A DNA stretch of 38,703 bases from an uncultured archaeon (GCA_902386135.1 CABMIB010000068.1:1-38703); one strand, 5' to 3'. Positions 24,390-32,332 are shown, counted from the stretch's first letter. The notes: generated by a model from the letters alone, not told the origin. Numbers and translations: made by a program.

Positions 24390-25699
24390 TATCTATTCCT
24401 CGTAAAATTAAGGGCATTCCTGATACAACCATCCATATTAAGATATTCGAACTCTGCAAAGCGTCCGACAAGCCTAATATCTCTTTTCATACAGAAGTCT
24501 TTAACTATGGCGATATTCCTTAAATAATCGAGGTCATAAATAACATATGCATATTTTTGCCGTTCCAAGGCGGTATAAACTACCTCATTATGGGTATTGA
24601 TTATATTCATATTTTTTAGGGCTGCTACCGTATGGTTGATAATTTCCCGGTCTGGCATGGCTGATGCCTGATCACCTTCATGATATGTTATCTCGACGAG
24701 GATTGATGAATGTCCGGGAGGCGCCACCTCAGGACTGTAATTAGAGGGAAATGAGACCCTGTTAAATAAGCCCAAATCTTTTTCATGGACATACAGCCAT
24801 GAAATGTTCGGAACTTTTCCCTTTATACCAATAAAAACACAGGCCAGTGAATTATACTTTAACTTATCACAGGATAGCTGGACACGTTCAGGGACACCAT
24901 CCAGGCATTTCAGGAGTTCTTGTAATGGTATAGTCGATATACAGCGGTCGGCAGTGACTTTATAGGTGCCGTCACTGATAGTAAAAATCCCGTCTTTCTC
25001 CCTGATAGAAGATACGGGAAACCCTGTGCGTATTTTTTCTTTTATGGGCAGAGCAATTGCTTTAATCAATGCTTCTATTCCACCTTTTTTGGGATAACTG
25101 AAAACTGCTTGGTGAGTGTACCCTTCTGTCTCAATACCTATAGCTGACTTTATCACATCCTCCACAGGGGGACGGGGAATGCGTCCATCCACCCAGTGCA
25201 ATGACATCCGCTCTGCTGGAAATTTCCATATCTTTTCATTATAGGGAATCAAGTACAAGTCAGCAATGCCTTTCCCGAAGGTATAGATGATCCACTCACG
25301 AAAATTCGTTGGGGGCTCCAATTCACCTTTTTCAACGGCAATCATCGTCTTAATAAATTCATTAATACAGAAGAAGAGATCTTCTTTGGGAAGCTGATAT
25401 AACCCATTTTCAAATGGATATTTGATATATTGTCCCTTATAGAAGATTTTTGTATTGCGTATATTCTGCTGCCTGTTCTCTCCGAGTACATCATGTACAA
25501 ATTTGAGGACTTCTGCATCGCGGCTGAAAATGATGTGCGAGCCTCCCCTGTCAAAAGTAAATCCGGAATTAATTCTGGAGCAGCATAGTCCGCCATAATC
25601 AGATTCTCGTTCAAGGACTGTCACCTCTTCACCCGTTTCATAAAGCAGACGGGCCAGAGTGACCCCGGTAAGGCCACCACCAAGTACTGCCGTTCTCAC
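24389..25699 (-). CDS. UDP-galactopyranose-mutase-like FAD flavoprotein
   Basis: FAD protein of the amine-oxidase/UGM superfamily. Rossmann loop AVLGGGLTGVTLARLL with an ERESDYGGLCCSR second motif lies at the very N-terminus. PYNEKIWKFPAERMSLHWVDGRIP and SYPKKGGIEALIKAIA resemble UGM/protoporphyrinogen-oxidase-like proteins in glycan clusters. The longest frame runs to a TTG at 25744 (451 aa); I prefer GTG 25699 (436 aa, beginning MRTAVLGGG) because it puts the Rossmann strand at the N-terminus and lies about 27 bp from a strong TATA box. No Shine-Dalgarno favours 25744. It probably supplies a modified sugar (for example a furanose) to the two transferases downstream; that substrate is inference. 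Confidence 0.8.
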   Translation of the reverse strand: MRTAVLGGGLTGVTLARLLYETGEEVTVLERESDYGGLCCSRINSGFTFDRGGSHIIFSRDAEVLKFVHDVLGENRQQNIRNTKIFYKGQYIKYPFENGLYQLPKEDLFFCINEFIKTMIAVEKGELEPPTNFREWIIYTFGKGIADLYLIPYNEKIWKFPAERMSLHWVDGRIPRPPVEDVIKSAIGIETEGYTHQAVFSYPKKGGIEALIKAIALPIKEKIRTGFPVSSIREKDGIFTISDGTYKVTADRCISTIPLQELLKCLDGVPERVQLSCDKLKYNSLACVFIGIKGKVPNISWLYVHEKDLGLFNRVSFPSNYSPEVAPPGHSSILVEITYHEGDQASAMPDREIINHTVAALKNMNIINTHNEVVYTALERQKYAYVIYDLDYLRNIAIVKDFCMKRDIRLVGRFAEFEYLNMDGCIRNALNFTRNR

Positions 25700-25721
25700 A
25701 TCCTTTAATTTGTAATTATTG

Positions 25722-25731
25722 CTTATATAAG
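25722..25731. promoter_or_regulatory. Palindromic TATA box CTTATATAAG of the glycan operon
   Basis: CTTATATAAG is self-complementary. On the minus strand its centre is about 27 bp before GTG 25699, giving a near-leaderless transcript. Being symmetric it could also drive plus-strand transcription from about 25752 toward the PAP2 gene. Confidence 0.5.
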
Positions 25732-25733
25732 TA

Positions 25734-25889
25734 ATGTTAGCCAATCAATTTAATTTTGAAAAAATTTATATCCTGCTGAACAATATAAGGTTTAGGAAAA
25801 GGGCGATACAATTTTCTGATTTGGCAAAAAAATATGAAAGTGTCAAAAAAAGCGGCCCTGAGCTGTTTGAGAGAATATCATGGTATTAA
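25734..25889 (+). CDS. Possible 51-residue small protein or gene remnant upstream of PAP2
   Basis: An open frame from ATG 25734 to TAA 25887-25889 fills the gap before the PAP2 gene. The translation begins MLANQFNFEKIYILLNN and ends SGPELFERISWY; its composition (many Lys/Glu, a final aromatic pair, host-like AGG and ATA codons) looks like real protein, particularly a C-terminus. The PAP2 Shine-Dalgarno AAGGAAT directly follows the stop. There is no clear ribosome-binding site, and the nearest TATA box would start transcription inside the frame, so it may be the tail of a lost gene. No homologue was recognised. Confidence 0.3.
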   Translation: MLANQFNFEKIYILLNNIRFRKRAIQFSDLAKKYESVKKSGPELFERISWY

Positions 25890-25901
25890 GGAATAATAAC
25901 A

Positions 25902-26441
25902 ATGAGCTTCTTGACATATATTGAATCGATAGACCACTCGACTTTTCTGTATATCAACCACAATATCACGAACCCGGTCTTTGATATCGTCTTTCCGGAC
26001 CTGAGATTACTTACGTACGTTTTCTGGACTCTCCTCATCGCTTATTTTTGGTTCAAAAAAGAGAGGAAACTCGCCCTGCTTATGGCATTCGGGATCATTG
26101 CAGGGGCGATTTTTACCTATCCGTTAAAACTTATTATTGACAGGACAAGGCCTTATGAACTGATAGCATCCACAAGGTTATTGACGCCTCCTGAATCCGA
26201 TCCGTCCTTCCCTTCAGGGCATACGGAGCTGAGTTTTATTGCGGCCACTATCGCGTCAAGATTTCATCCTGAGTATGGTAAATACCTCTATGCTTTCTCG
26301 TTCATTGTGGGTTTGAGCAGGATATACGTGGGGGTGCATTTCCCGGCGGATGTGATAGGCGGCATGATCATCGGGATATTAATTGGAAAAATTATTCTGC
26401 TGGCGCAGAAAAATATAAAGATTTTTGAAAAAGAGGCTTAA
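25902..26441 (+). CDS. PAP2-superfamily membrane lipid phosphatase
   Basis: 179-aa integral membrane phosphatase with five to six hydrophobic segments. All three PAP2 motifs are present: K-x6-RP as Lys76 to Arg83-Pro84 (KLIIDRTRP), PSGH (104-107), and SRx5Hx3D as SRIYVGVHFPADV (139-151), with catalytic His107 and His146. Family members dephosphorylate undecaprenyl/dolichyl pyrophosphate or phosphatidate. Next to a glycan operon and with a GT39 gene in the same window, recycling of the polyprenyl carrier is a reasonable inference. Start ATG 25902 with AAGGAAT about 10 nt upstream. Confidence 0.9.
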   Translation: MSFLTYIESIDHSTFLYINHNITNPVFDIVFPDLRLLTYVFWTLLIAYFWFKKERKLALLMAFGIIAGAIFTYPLKLIIDRTRPYELIASTRLLTPPESDPSFPSGHTELSFIAATIASRFHPEYGKYLYAFSFIVGLSRIYVGVHFPADVIGGMIIGILIGKIILLAQKNIKIFEKEA

Positions 26442-26443
26442 TA

Positions 26444-26719
26444 TTATCCCCCGCTCACTGCGGGGAGTATTGATATCTCATCCGTGTTTTTCACGGGGCT
26501 GTTAAGACCGCTTAAATGCCTTATATCCTCGCCGTTCACGTACAGGTTCACGAACCGCCTTACTTCGCCCTTATCAAGTATGCGGCGCTCAAAATCGGCT
26601 CCGTACTGCTCGATGAGTTTATCCAGCACAGCTTTTACGTTCGTGTCGCCAAGGTCCAGGGTCGTTTCACGTGCATGCGTAACATTGCTTAATGCAGAAG
26701 AGAATCTTATTTTTACCAT
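26444..26719 (-). CDS. MoaD/ThiS-family ubiquitin-like sulfur carrier (SAMP-like)
   Basis: 91-aa beta-grasp protein ending in the required Gly-Gly (ILPAVSGG). The family pattern is clear: MVKIRFSSALSNVT, a TNVKAVLDKLIEQYG helix, VNLYVNGEDIRHLSGLNSPVKNTDEISILPAVSGG. Such proteins are adenylated at the C-terminal glycine, then thiocarboxylated to deliver sulfur to molybdopterin, thiamine, tRNA or amino acids, or are conjugated to lysines as SAMPs. It follows the threonine synthase gene by 11 bp on the same strand, with an RBS (AAGGTGAT) just before its ATG. No activating E1-like or MoaE gene is nearby. Confidence 0.9.
   Translation of the reverse strand: MVKIRFSSALSNVTHARETTLDLGDTNVKAVLDKLIEQYGADFERRILDKGEVRRFVNLYVNGEDIRHLSGLNSPVKNTDEISILPAVSGG
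26449..26465. terminator. GC hairpin between convergent PAP2 and moaD genes
   Basis: CCCCGC (26449-26454) and GCGGGG (26460-26465) are a perfect 6-bp stem with a TCACT loop, flanked by AT-rich sequence. It lies 8 bp after the PAP2 stop and inside the last codons of the moaD-like gene, as a shared terminator or mRNA-end structure would. Confidence 0.4.
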
Positions 26720-26730
26720 TTATATCACCT

Positions 26731-28005
26731 TTATGTCCGCGCAAGAGGCGCTATCTCTTGCTGCTTATGAATATCAATTTTTGGCGCTACGAGACGCTCG
26801 AATTCGCCCAGCATAGGCTTGATCACGGGCGGGCGCTGAAGTGATTTGAGAAGCGTGTCCTGCGCTTTAAGACCGTTCCCTGTAACGTAAACGACCACGC
26901 GCTCATCTGGCTGTATATGACCGCTTTCCACCAGTTTCTTTAAGCCGGCAACCGTCGTGCCGCCTGCGGGTTCGGTGAATATGCCCTCTGTTCTTGCAAG
27001 GAGATGGATGGCTTCGATTATCTCTGCATCTGTCGGGGTGGCCGCATAACCGCCTGAATCCAGTATCGTCTTCTTTGCATAGTAGCCGTCTGCGGGGTTG
27101 CCTATTGCAAGGCTGTGAGCTATGGTCTCAAAGTTCCTGACTGGCACGACTTCGCTGTTGTTCCGGACTGCAGTCGCTATGGGAGAACAGTTGAGGGGCT
27201 GCGAGCCTGATAATTTTACATCTGCCCCGTCCACCAATCCGACGCGTTCAAGATCTTTATACCCGCGCGAGATAGCGCAAAGCAGCGCGCCGCTTGCAAG
27301 TGGTGCAACGATGTGGTCCGGTGTCTGCCAGCCGAGCTGCTCGGCGGTCTCATACGCCAGTGTCTTTGAGCCTTCCGTGTAATACGGGCGGATGTTGATG
27401 TTCACAAAAGCCCAGTCCGGATGCGAATCCGCTACTTCACTTGCAAGGCGGTTGGCATCATCGTATGTCCCTTCCACTGCGATCACATGCGGACCGTAAA
27501 TCAGCATCTGGACTATCTTGCCAAGTTCTATTGTACCCGGGATGAAGATATATGCAGGTAATCCGGCCTTGGCAGCATGTGCGCCCACGGCAGCCGCGAG
27601 GTTGCCAGTGCTTGCGCATCCCACAGCCTTGACATCGAATTCAAGGGCCTTTGAGAGAGCCACCGATGTAACCCTGTCTTTGAATGAATTTGTCGGATTC
27701 ACCGATTCGTCAAGGATATAAAGTTCTTTCAGACCGAGCACTGCACCGAGGCGGTCTGCATGGTGAAGGGTGTTAAAACCCGCACCGAGATCGATGCGCT
27801 TCTCAGATTCAACAGGCAGGAGGTCGGCATATCTCCATATGGATTTCGGTCCAGCCGCGATTTTTTCCTTGCTGATATTATCTGAAATATAATCCCAATC
27901 ATAATTGACTTCAAGAGGTCCGAAGCACTCATAACATGTATTCTGGATAACAGCAGGGTACTCCGCACCGCATTCCCTGCATTTCAAACCGATGACACGA
28001 CTCAT
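26731..28005 (-). CDS. thrC: Threonine synthase (PLP-dependent)
   Basis: 424-aa fold-type II PLP enzyme converting O-phosphohomoserine to threonine. N-terminal zinc ribbon Cys9, Cys12, Cys24, Cys27 (CRECG...CYECFGPLEV); PLP lysine Lys109 in NPTNSFKDRVTS; GCASTGNLAAAVGAHAAKAGL phosphate-cradle region; and GTTVAGLKKL toward the C-terminus. Length is typical of archaeal ThrC. Promoter: TATA-like AATATTATATATG about 35 bp upstream with GGTGAAG before the ATG. It forms a two-gene unit with a MoaD-like carrier, which raises the alternative of a sulfur-accepting PLP enzyme as in the CysM-CysO pair; threonine synthase remains the best call. Confidence 0.9.
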   Translation of the reverse strand: MSRVIGLKCRECGAEYPAVIQNTCYECFGPLEVNYDWDYISDNISKEKIAAGPKSIWRYADLLPVESEKRIDLGAGFNTLHHADRLGAVLGLKELYILDESVNPTNSFKDRVTSVALSKALEFDVKAVGCASTGNLAAAVGAHAAKAGLPAYIFIPGTIELGKIVQMLIYGPHVIAVEGTYDDANRLASEVADSHPDWAFVNINIRPYYTEGSKTLAYETAEQLGWQTPDHIVAPLASGALLCAISRGYKDLERVGLVDGADVKLSGSQPLNCSPIATAVRNNSEVVPVRNFETIAHSLAIGNPADGYYAKKTILDSGGYAATPTDAEIIEAIHLLARTEGIFTEPAGGTTVAGLKKLVESGHIQPDERVVVYVTGNGLKAQDTLLKSLQRPPVIKPMLGEFERLVAPKIDIHKQQEIAPLART

Positions 28006-28127
28006 TAAACTTCACCAGTGCATAATAGAACATTACCATATATAATATTTACCCTCAAAAGAGATAACTGTGAGTAATAAAATAGATTAATGTGCAGGAG
28101 TGATTTCTCATTTAAAGCTAAGTGACC

Positions 28128-28136
28128 TATTTAAAT
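28128..28136 (+). promoter_or_regulatory. TATA box of the RNase Z gene
   Basis: TATTTAAAT is centred 27 bp before ATG 28159, giving an essentially leaderless transcript; no Shine-Dalgarno precedes the start. Confidence 0.55.
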
Positions 28137-28158
28137 CCTCAGCACAAATAAGCACTTT

Positions 28159-29076
28159 ATGCTTCGTGTAATTTTTCTCGGGACAGGCGGGACGCTCCCT
28201 ACCATAAATCGCAACCCTTCTGCGATATTTGTCAACAGGAGGGGGGAGATGATGCTTTTTGACTGCGGCGAGGGCACGCAGCAGCAGATGATGCGGGTAA
28301 AGACGGGGATGAAGCTCACCTCGATATTTATTACACACTTCCATGCTGACCATTTTTTAGGCGTACCCGGACTTATCCAGACTATGTCGTTCAACGGGCG
28401 CACCGAACCCCTGGACATATACGGTCCGCGCTGGACGAAGCAGTTTGTAAGGCTCCTTATTGAACTCGGCTATTACAAACTCGGCTTCCAGATAGCTCCA
28501 CACGAGCTTGAGGGCGGGGATGTTATCGATAGAGGGGATTATATCATCAGGGCCATAGCCACAGACCACGGCGTTCCGAGTCTTGGTTACGTCCTCGAAG
28601 AGAAAAAACGCACAGGCAGGTTCAACCGGGAAAGAGCTATCGAGCTTGGTATCCCTGTCGGACCCCTGTTCTCAAAGTTACAGAAGGGTGAGCCTGTTAC
28701 AATTAACGGCAGGGTAATAATGCCTTCCGATGTCGTCGGGCCGGGACGACCTGGCAGGAAACTCGTGTACAGCGGCGATACGCGCCCCTGCGAATCCCTT
28801 GCAAAAGAGAGCGAAGGTGCAGACCTGCTCATCCACGACGGTACGCTGGCTGATGAACTTCATGACTGGGCGCTTGAGACAAAGCATACGACCGCCGGGG
28901 AAGCCGCCTTTCTTGCTAAAAATGCAGGAGTGAAGCAACTTGTGCTGACCCACATCAGTTCAAGGTACTCCGAAAGCACGGATCTGCTTCTACGGGATGC
29001 GAAAAATATATTTGAAAATGTGAAAATCGCGCAGGAATTCATGGAAATCGAAATACCACTTTCCGATAAACATTAA
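28159..29076 (+). CDS. rnz: Ribonuclease Z (tRNA 3'-processing endonuclease)
   Basis: 305-aa metallo-beta-lactamase-fold nuclease that cleaves tRNA precursors after the discriminator base. FLGTGGTLPT N-terminus; zinc motif HFHADH (His60, His62, Asp64, His65); GYVLEEKKRTGRFNRERAIELGIPVGPLFSKLQKGE, the short-form RNase Z exosite and PxKG-like region; YSGDTRP; TTAGEAAFLAK; and HISSRYSE with the distal histidine. Length fits the short archaeal form. No frameshift. It is monocistronic or followed by the small gene at 29111. Confidence 0.95.
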   Translation: MLRVIFLGTGGTLPTINRNPSAIFVNRRGEMMLFDCGEGTQQQMMRVKTGMKLTSIFITHFHADHFLGVPGLIQTMSFNGRTEPLDIYGPRWTKQFVRLLIELGYYKLGFQIAPHELEGGDVIDRGDYIIRAIATDHGVPSLGYVLEEKKRTGRFNRERAIELGIPVGPLFSKLQKGEPVTINGRVIMPSDVVGPGRPGRKLVYSGDTRPCESLAKESEGADLLIHDGTLADELHDWALETKHTTAGEAAFLAKNAGVKQLVLTHISSRYSESTDLLLRDAKNIFENVKIAQEFMEIEIPLSDKH

Positions 29077-29110
29077 ATACACGCAATTACATACTCAAAA
29101 GGTGATTGGG

Positions 29111-29449
29111 TTGAACTCCACTACATTGAAATTCAAACTTGAAATCGAGAGAATAGGGAACGTCCTTGACCTTGATGAACTTAAAATAAAGGAAGCAATA
29201 GAGAGCGGTAAGACCACTCTGATATCTTCCAGGTTCTTCAACAAGGGGATTTACAGGGTGCGCAACGCAAGCAACGGCAGATTTGAGAACATGGCTGTGA
29301 ACATCGATAAGATCGGCGCGGTCACATATGAAGGACTTGTCAAGGAGCTTGGCGAAGGCTGCGTCGATAAGGGCCTCTGGAAGGAAGTGCCTGAAGGCGA
29401 TGTCATATTCTTCTATTCGCTCAAGCTTGAGAGCGATTTTGTGAAATAA
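29111..29449 (+). CDS. Conserved small archaeal protein of unknown function
   Basis: A 112-aa soluble protein (from a TTG start) of unknown function. The longest frame starts at GTG 29102, but AAAGGTGAT ends 4 nt before TTG 29111, so TTG is the more likely start (LNSTTLKFKLEIERIGNVLDL). It begins with a charged helix-prone segment (DLDELKIKEAIESGK) followed by beta-rich FFNKGIYRVRNASNGRFENMAVNIDKIGAVTYE and ends with FFYSLKLESDFVK. No cysteine pair, nucleotide or membrane motif is seen. It follows rnz by about 35 bp in the same direction and is convergent with AMP phosphorylase with a 1-bp gap. Confidence 0.7.
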   Translation: MNSTTLKFKLEIERIGNVLDLDELKIKEAIESGKTTLISSRFFNKGIYRVRNASNGRFENMAVNIDKIGAVTYEGLVKELGEGCVDKGLWKEVPEGDVIFFYSLKLESDFVK

Positions 29450-29450
29450 C

Positions 29451-30968
29451 CTATATGACCCTTACGGACTGGACGCGCTCAAGCAACATGCCTTCTACGA
29501 TGATCGGATAATCGCTCTCTGCGTTTTTTATGGCATTGGTAAGCTTCCAGCCCTTGTCGGCGAATATCGTTATCAGCGGCTCGCCTCTCTTAACAATCTC
29601 TCCTTTTTTGTTATGTATAAAGACGCCTTCCCCGTTATCTGTCGGTGCGCCGGCGAGCCTGGCGATCTCGACGATGCGTTTATTATGGAATTCGATGACG
29701 TAGCCGTCAGCCGGCGAAGCAAGTTCCGCCCTGTGCTCACCCGGCTTGATATCGGTATGCGTTATGTTCGGGTTCCCGCCCTGTGCTTCTATTATCTCTT
29801 TCAGTTTATTGAGCGCCTTGCCTGAGCGCAGTGTTTCCATCGCAAGCTCCTTGCCGTGGTCCCTGGAAGCAGCCCCGCCCATTTCAAGTAAAATACCTGC
29901 AAGACCTGTGCTCTTTTCGATAAGGCTGTTCGGTCCCTGCATAGTCTCCAGCACTTTCAGCGCCTCCCGCACTTCGAGGGCAGGACCTACCGTTCTTCCG
30001 ACCGGTGATGCACCGTATGTCATTGCGCATTCTACTCTCATTCCAAGCCTCTCGCCCAGATCGATCAAGTCCCTGGCGAGCTTTTTCCCTTCCTCCATTG
30101 TAGGGACTTTGGTCCCTATGCCCGTGGGAATGTCAATAACAACGCAATCCGCCCCGACAGCGCCTTTTTTAGCCATTATGGATGCAAGAAGCTGGCTGCG
30201 CGGGTCAATGGAGAGAGGGTATTCGGCGCGTATCAGCTTGTCATCAGCAGGGGCGATATTCGTTGCGCCTCCCCACGTTATCACGCCGCCTACTTTCTCA
30301 GTGATGGTTTTTATCTCCTCGGCTGTGAACTCGACCGGCGCAAGCACCTCCATGAGGTCTGCAGTCCCTGCGGCGCCTGTTATCGCCCTTGAACTGGTCT
30401 TGGGTATGAGAAGCCCGTTCGCTGCGACTATAGGCACGACAAGCAGCGATATTTTGTTCCCGGGCACGCCCCCTATGCTGTGCTTGTCCATAATAGGGTG
30501 GGTATCGAACTCGATTTTTTCGCCCGTATCGATCATGGCTCTTGTGAGCCACTCGACCTCATCTGAGGTCATCCCGTGAATATATGAAGTTGTGACAAAT
30601 GCCGCCATTTCTATCTCCGTTAGGTTCTCCTTGACCATATCCTGTATTATCTGGTAGATCTCTTCCTGTGTCAGCTTCTGCTTGTCCATCATTTTTTTAA
30701 TGAAACCGACGGAATTCGGCCTGGAGGTAGGGACAAGATTTATGGTCAAAGGACATACTTTCCCCAGCTTTTCGCAGCACTCCTGGTATACCCCGACAGT
30801 ACCGGCAGGGATCATATCCCCTGTCTCCACGATCGCGGTCAGGTAGCTGTGGTCTTTTAGCTGCACGCGGTCGCCGGCGTGAACACCCAGTTCCCTTGCA
30901 TCTTCCGTATTAAGCACTACTTTATATTTCCCTGCTTTGATTTGAAGTGGTTGGACTTTAAGTTCCAT
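29451..30968 (-). CDS. deoA: AMP phosphorylase (archaeal DeoA-type)
   Basis: 505-aa nucleoside-phosphorylase-family enzyme, matching the archaeal AMP phosphorylase length (about 503 aa). It phosphorolyses AMP (also CMP/UMP) to the base and ribose-1,5-bisphosphate, feeding the type III RuBisCO nucleotide salvage route. The archaeal-specific N-terminal domain (1-85) precedes the thymidine-phosphorylase-like core with DKHSIGGVPGNK (phosphate site), KTSSRAITGAAGTADLMEVL and GADCVVIDIPTGIGTKV; the C-terminal domain holds the GEGVFIHNKKGEIVKRGEPL biotinyl-like fold. RuBisCO and ribose-1,5-bisphosphate isomerase are not in this window. The ATG 30968 is preceded by AGGAT. Confidence 0.93.
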   Translation of the reverse strand: MELKVQPLQIKAGKYKVVLNTEDARELGVHAGDRVQLKDHSYLTAIVETGDMIPAGTVGVYQECCEKLGKVCPLTINLVPTSRPNSVGFIKKMMDKQKLTQEEIYQIIQDMVKENLTEIEMAAFVTTSYIHGMTSDEVEWLTRAMIDTGEKIEFDTHPIMDKHSIGGVPGNKISLLVVPIVAANGLLIPKTSSRAITGAAGTADLMEVLAPVEFTAEEIKTITEKVGGVITWGGATNIAPADDKLIRAEYPLSIDPRSQLLASIMAKKGAVGADCVVIDIPTGIGTKVPTMEEGKKLARDLIDLGERLGMRVECAMTYGASPVGRTVGPALEVREALKVLETMQGPNSLIEKSTGLAGILLEMGGAASRDHGKELAMETLRSGKALNKLKEIIEAQGGNPNITHTDIKPGEHRAELASPADGYVIEFHNKRIVEIARLAGAPTDNGEGVFIHNKKGEIVKRGEPLITIFADKGWKLTNAIKNAESDYPIIVEGMLLERVQSVRVI

Positions 30969-31140
30969 CGTATCCTGCCCTTTTTACCCTATAGTTAGAG
31001 TTTACAATATTTAGAACTATTGATAATATATTCTGTTACAGTTTTAATAAGTTTTCCGGTCATTTCCAGGGTTATTAGTGTCATTTAAAGGATTCTGGAC
31101 AAACATGAACGTTCTGTAACTTTTTTGGATAATCCCGTAC

Positions 31141-31150
31141 TTTATAATAC
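31141..31150 (+). promoter_or_regulatory. TATA box of the exported DUF5667-type gene
   Basis: TTTATAATAC would start transcription near 31170, leaving a leader of about 55 nt that contains the RBS hairpin. The remaining 257-bp intergenic region upstream (from 30969) shows no other structure. Confidence 0.45.
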
Positions 31151-31195
31151 TATTAAGACAGTAAGTATGCTTATATTCCGGGGAGTTTAATCAGG

Positions 31196-31223
31196 TATCA
31201 CGGCGACATGCCGTAAGGTGATA
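31196..31223 (+). promoter_or_regulatory. Nested inverted repeat enclosing the ribosome-binding site
   Basis: Outer arms TATCAC (31196-31201) and GTGATA (31218-31223) pair perfectly, and inner arms ACGGC (31200-31204) and GCCGT (31210-31214) pair around a GACAT loop. The 3' outer arm is part of the Shine-Dalgarno AAGGTGAT, 2-8 nt before ATG 31226. In the mRNA this hairpin would mask the RBS, as in translational control elements or thermometers. Confidence 0.55.
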
Positions 31224-31225
31224 AT

Positions 31226-32332
31226 ATGGCAGAAAACGTATGGTCAAGAATATTTAAGACGGGATTAAGTAACATAATCCTGGCAGGTATAATCCTGCTG
31301 ATGCTGGCGTTTACCGTAGGTGTTGGCACGGCACAACCGGATCATTCAGCATCGGTAAATACAAAAGATGATGATAATATAACACCCTATGATGGACCGA
31401 TTGGTCCTGACAATGCTTTATACGGATTAAAAATCGCATTTGAGGATTTTGATGAATCCTTCACATTTAATGCAAGTGAAAAGCTTCAGAAAAAGATAGC
31501 TCATGCTAATCTGCGTTTAGCTGAAGCTGAAGGACAATTAAAAAAGAGGAACGCTCAGGCTGCTGAAAGAGCCCTTGAGAGGTTCAATGAAAAAAACACA
31601 GAAGCAGATGATCTAATTTCCAGCTCTTCTGACATCAATTCCGGGCTTCTTCATGCAGAGGAAATGATCAAAAAACACCAGCAGATTCTGTACAATCTCA
31701 CTCAGTTACACCCTGATAACCCAGGACTTGCAAGAGCTTACAGTAACAGCCTGGAACTTGAACAAAAGTTTAACAGGAGGGTATCGGAGCGAGAGGCAAG
31801 AGGAGAACATAACGAAGAAAATGTAGCAATCAAAGCAGAAATCTTTGATAATAATACGGAAGTCAAAGTCAGCGTTAATTTCAAGTCCGTCAATGTCACG
31901 AATTTCTCTATAGCGAATGAAATTCTTGACAAATTCCAATTGAGTGCAGAGAATATCAACACTCTACTGACCGTCGAAAATATGGATGATGGAGAGTTAA
32001 ACACCGAACTTGGGGCTGATGCCAAGATTGAGGATGGATTCTCTATAATCAATGCTGAATATAAGTTCCCGCTGTTGAATACTACCAGCAAGGACGGCAT
32101 CGTTGATGGAATTTATATGAATCTTCATGCCCTAACAATCGAGAACGTAACAAACACACTTGAAATTGAGAATATGACAAAAGTATCAGAAAATAAGAAA
32201 GATGAGAAAGCTGCAATAAAGCAAGCGGCACATGAAATCAAGGATGAGAAGCAAAAGGAGAAGGAGCAGAAGCAGGAGGAGAAAACGGCAATAAAACAAG
32301 AGAGACGTGAAAACAATGGAAGAGATAGGTGA
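31226..32332 (+). CDS. Exported DUF5667-type coiled-coil protein
   Basis: 368-aa secreted or membrane-tethered protein. N-terminal signal/anchor helix at 15-36 (SNIILAGIILLMLAFTVGVG) ending GTAQ; then GPDNALYGLKIAFEDFDESFTFNASEKLQKKIAHANLRLAEAE, the hallmark of the archaeal DUF5667 family, with helices to about residue 200. A beta-rich segment (about 203-310) with several NxS/T sequons precedes a Lys/Glu/Gln-rich coiled tail (about 315-368, KDEKQKEKEQKQEEK). Function of the family is unknown. Its RBS sits in a hairpin and its stop codon lies within a strong terminator stem, so it is expressed as a single-gene transcript. Confidence 0.75.
   Translation: MAENVWSRIFKTGLSNIILAGIILLMLAFTVGVGTAQPDHSASVNTKDDDNITPYDGPIGPDNALYGLKIAFEDFDESFTFNASEKLQKKIAHANLRLAEAEGQLKKRNAQAAERALERFNEKNTEADDLISSSSDINSGLLHAEEMIKKHQQILYNLTQLHPDNPGLARAYSNSLELEQKFNRRVSEREARGEHNEENVAIKAEIFDNNTEVKVSVNFKSVNVTNFSIANEILDKFQLSAENINTLLTVENMDDGELNTELGADAKIEDGFSIINAEYKFPLLNTTSKDGIVDGIYMNLHALTIENVTNTLEIENMTKVSENKKDEKAAIKQAAHEIKDEKQKEKEQKQEEKTAIKQERRENNGRDR

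Noticed and set aside
29746-30579. Long 277-codon frame antisense to AMP phosphorylase
   Set aside because: It lies wholly within a clearly conserved gene on the other strand; the translation is low-complexity Ser/Pro-rich, typical of a shadow frame.
32170-32332. Lys/Glu/Gln-rich tail of the DUF5667-type protein as a frameshift product
   Set aside because: The charged tail stays in frame to a stop inside a terminator and is typical of exported coiled-coil ends.
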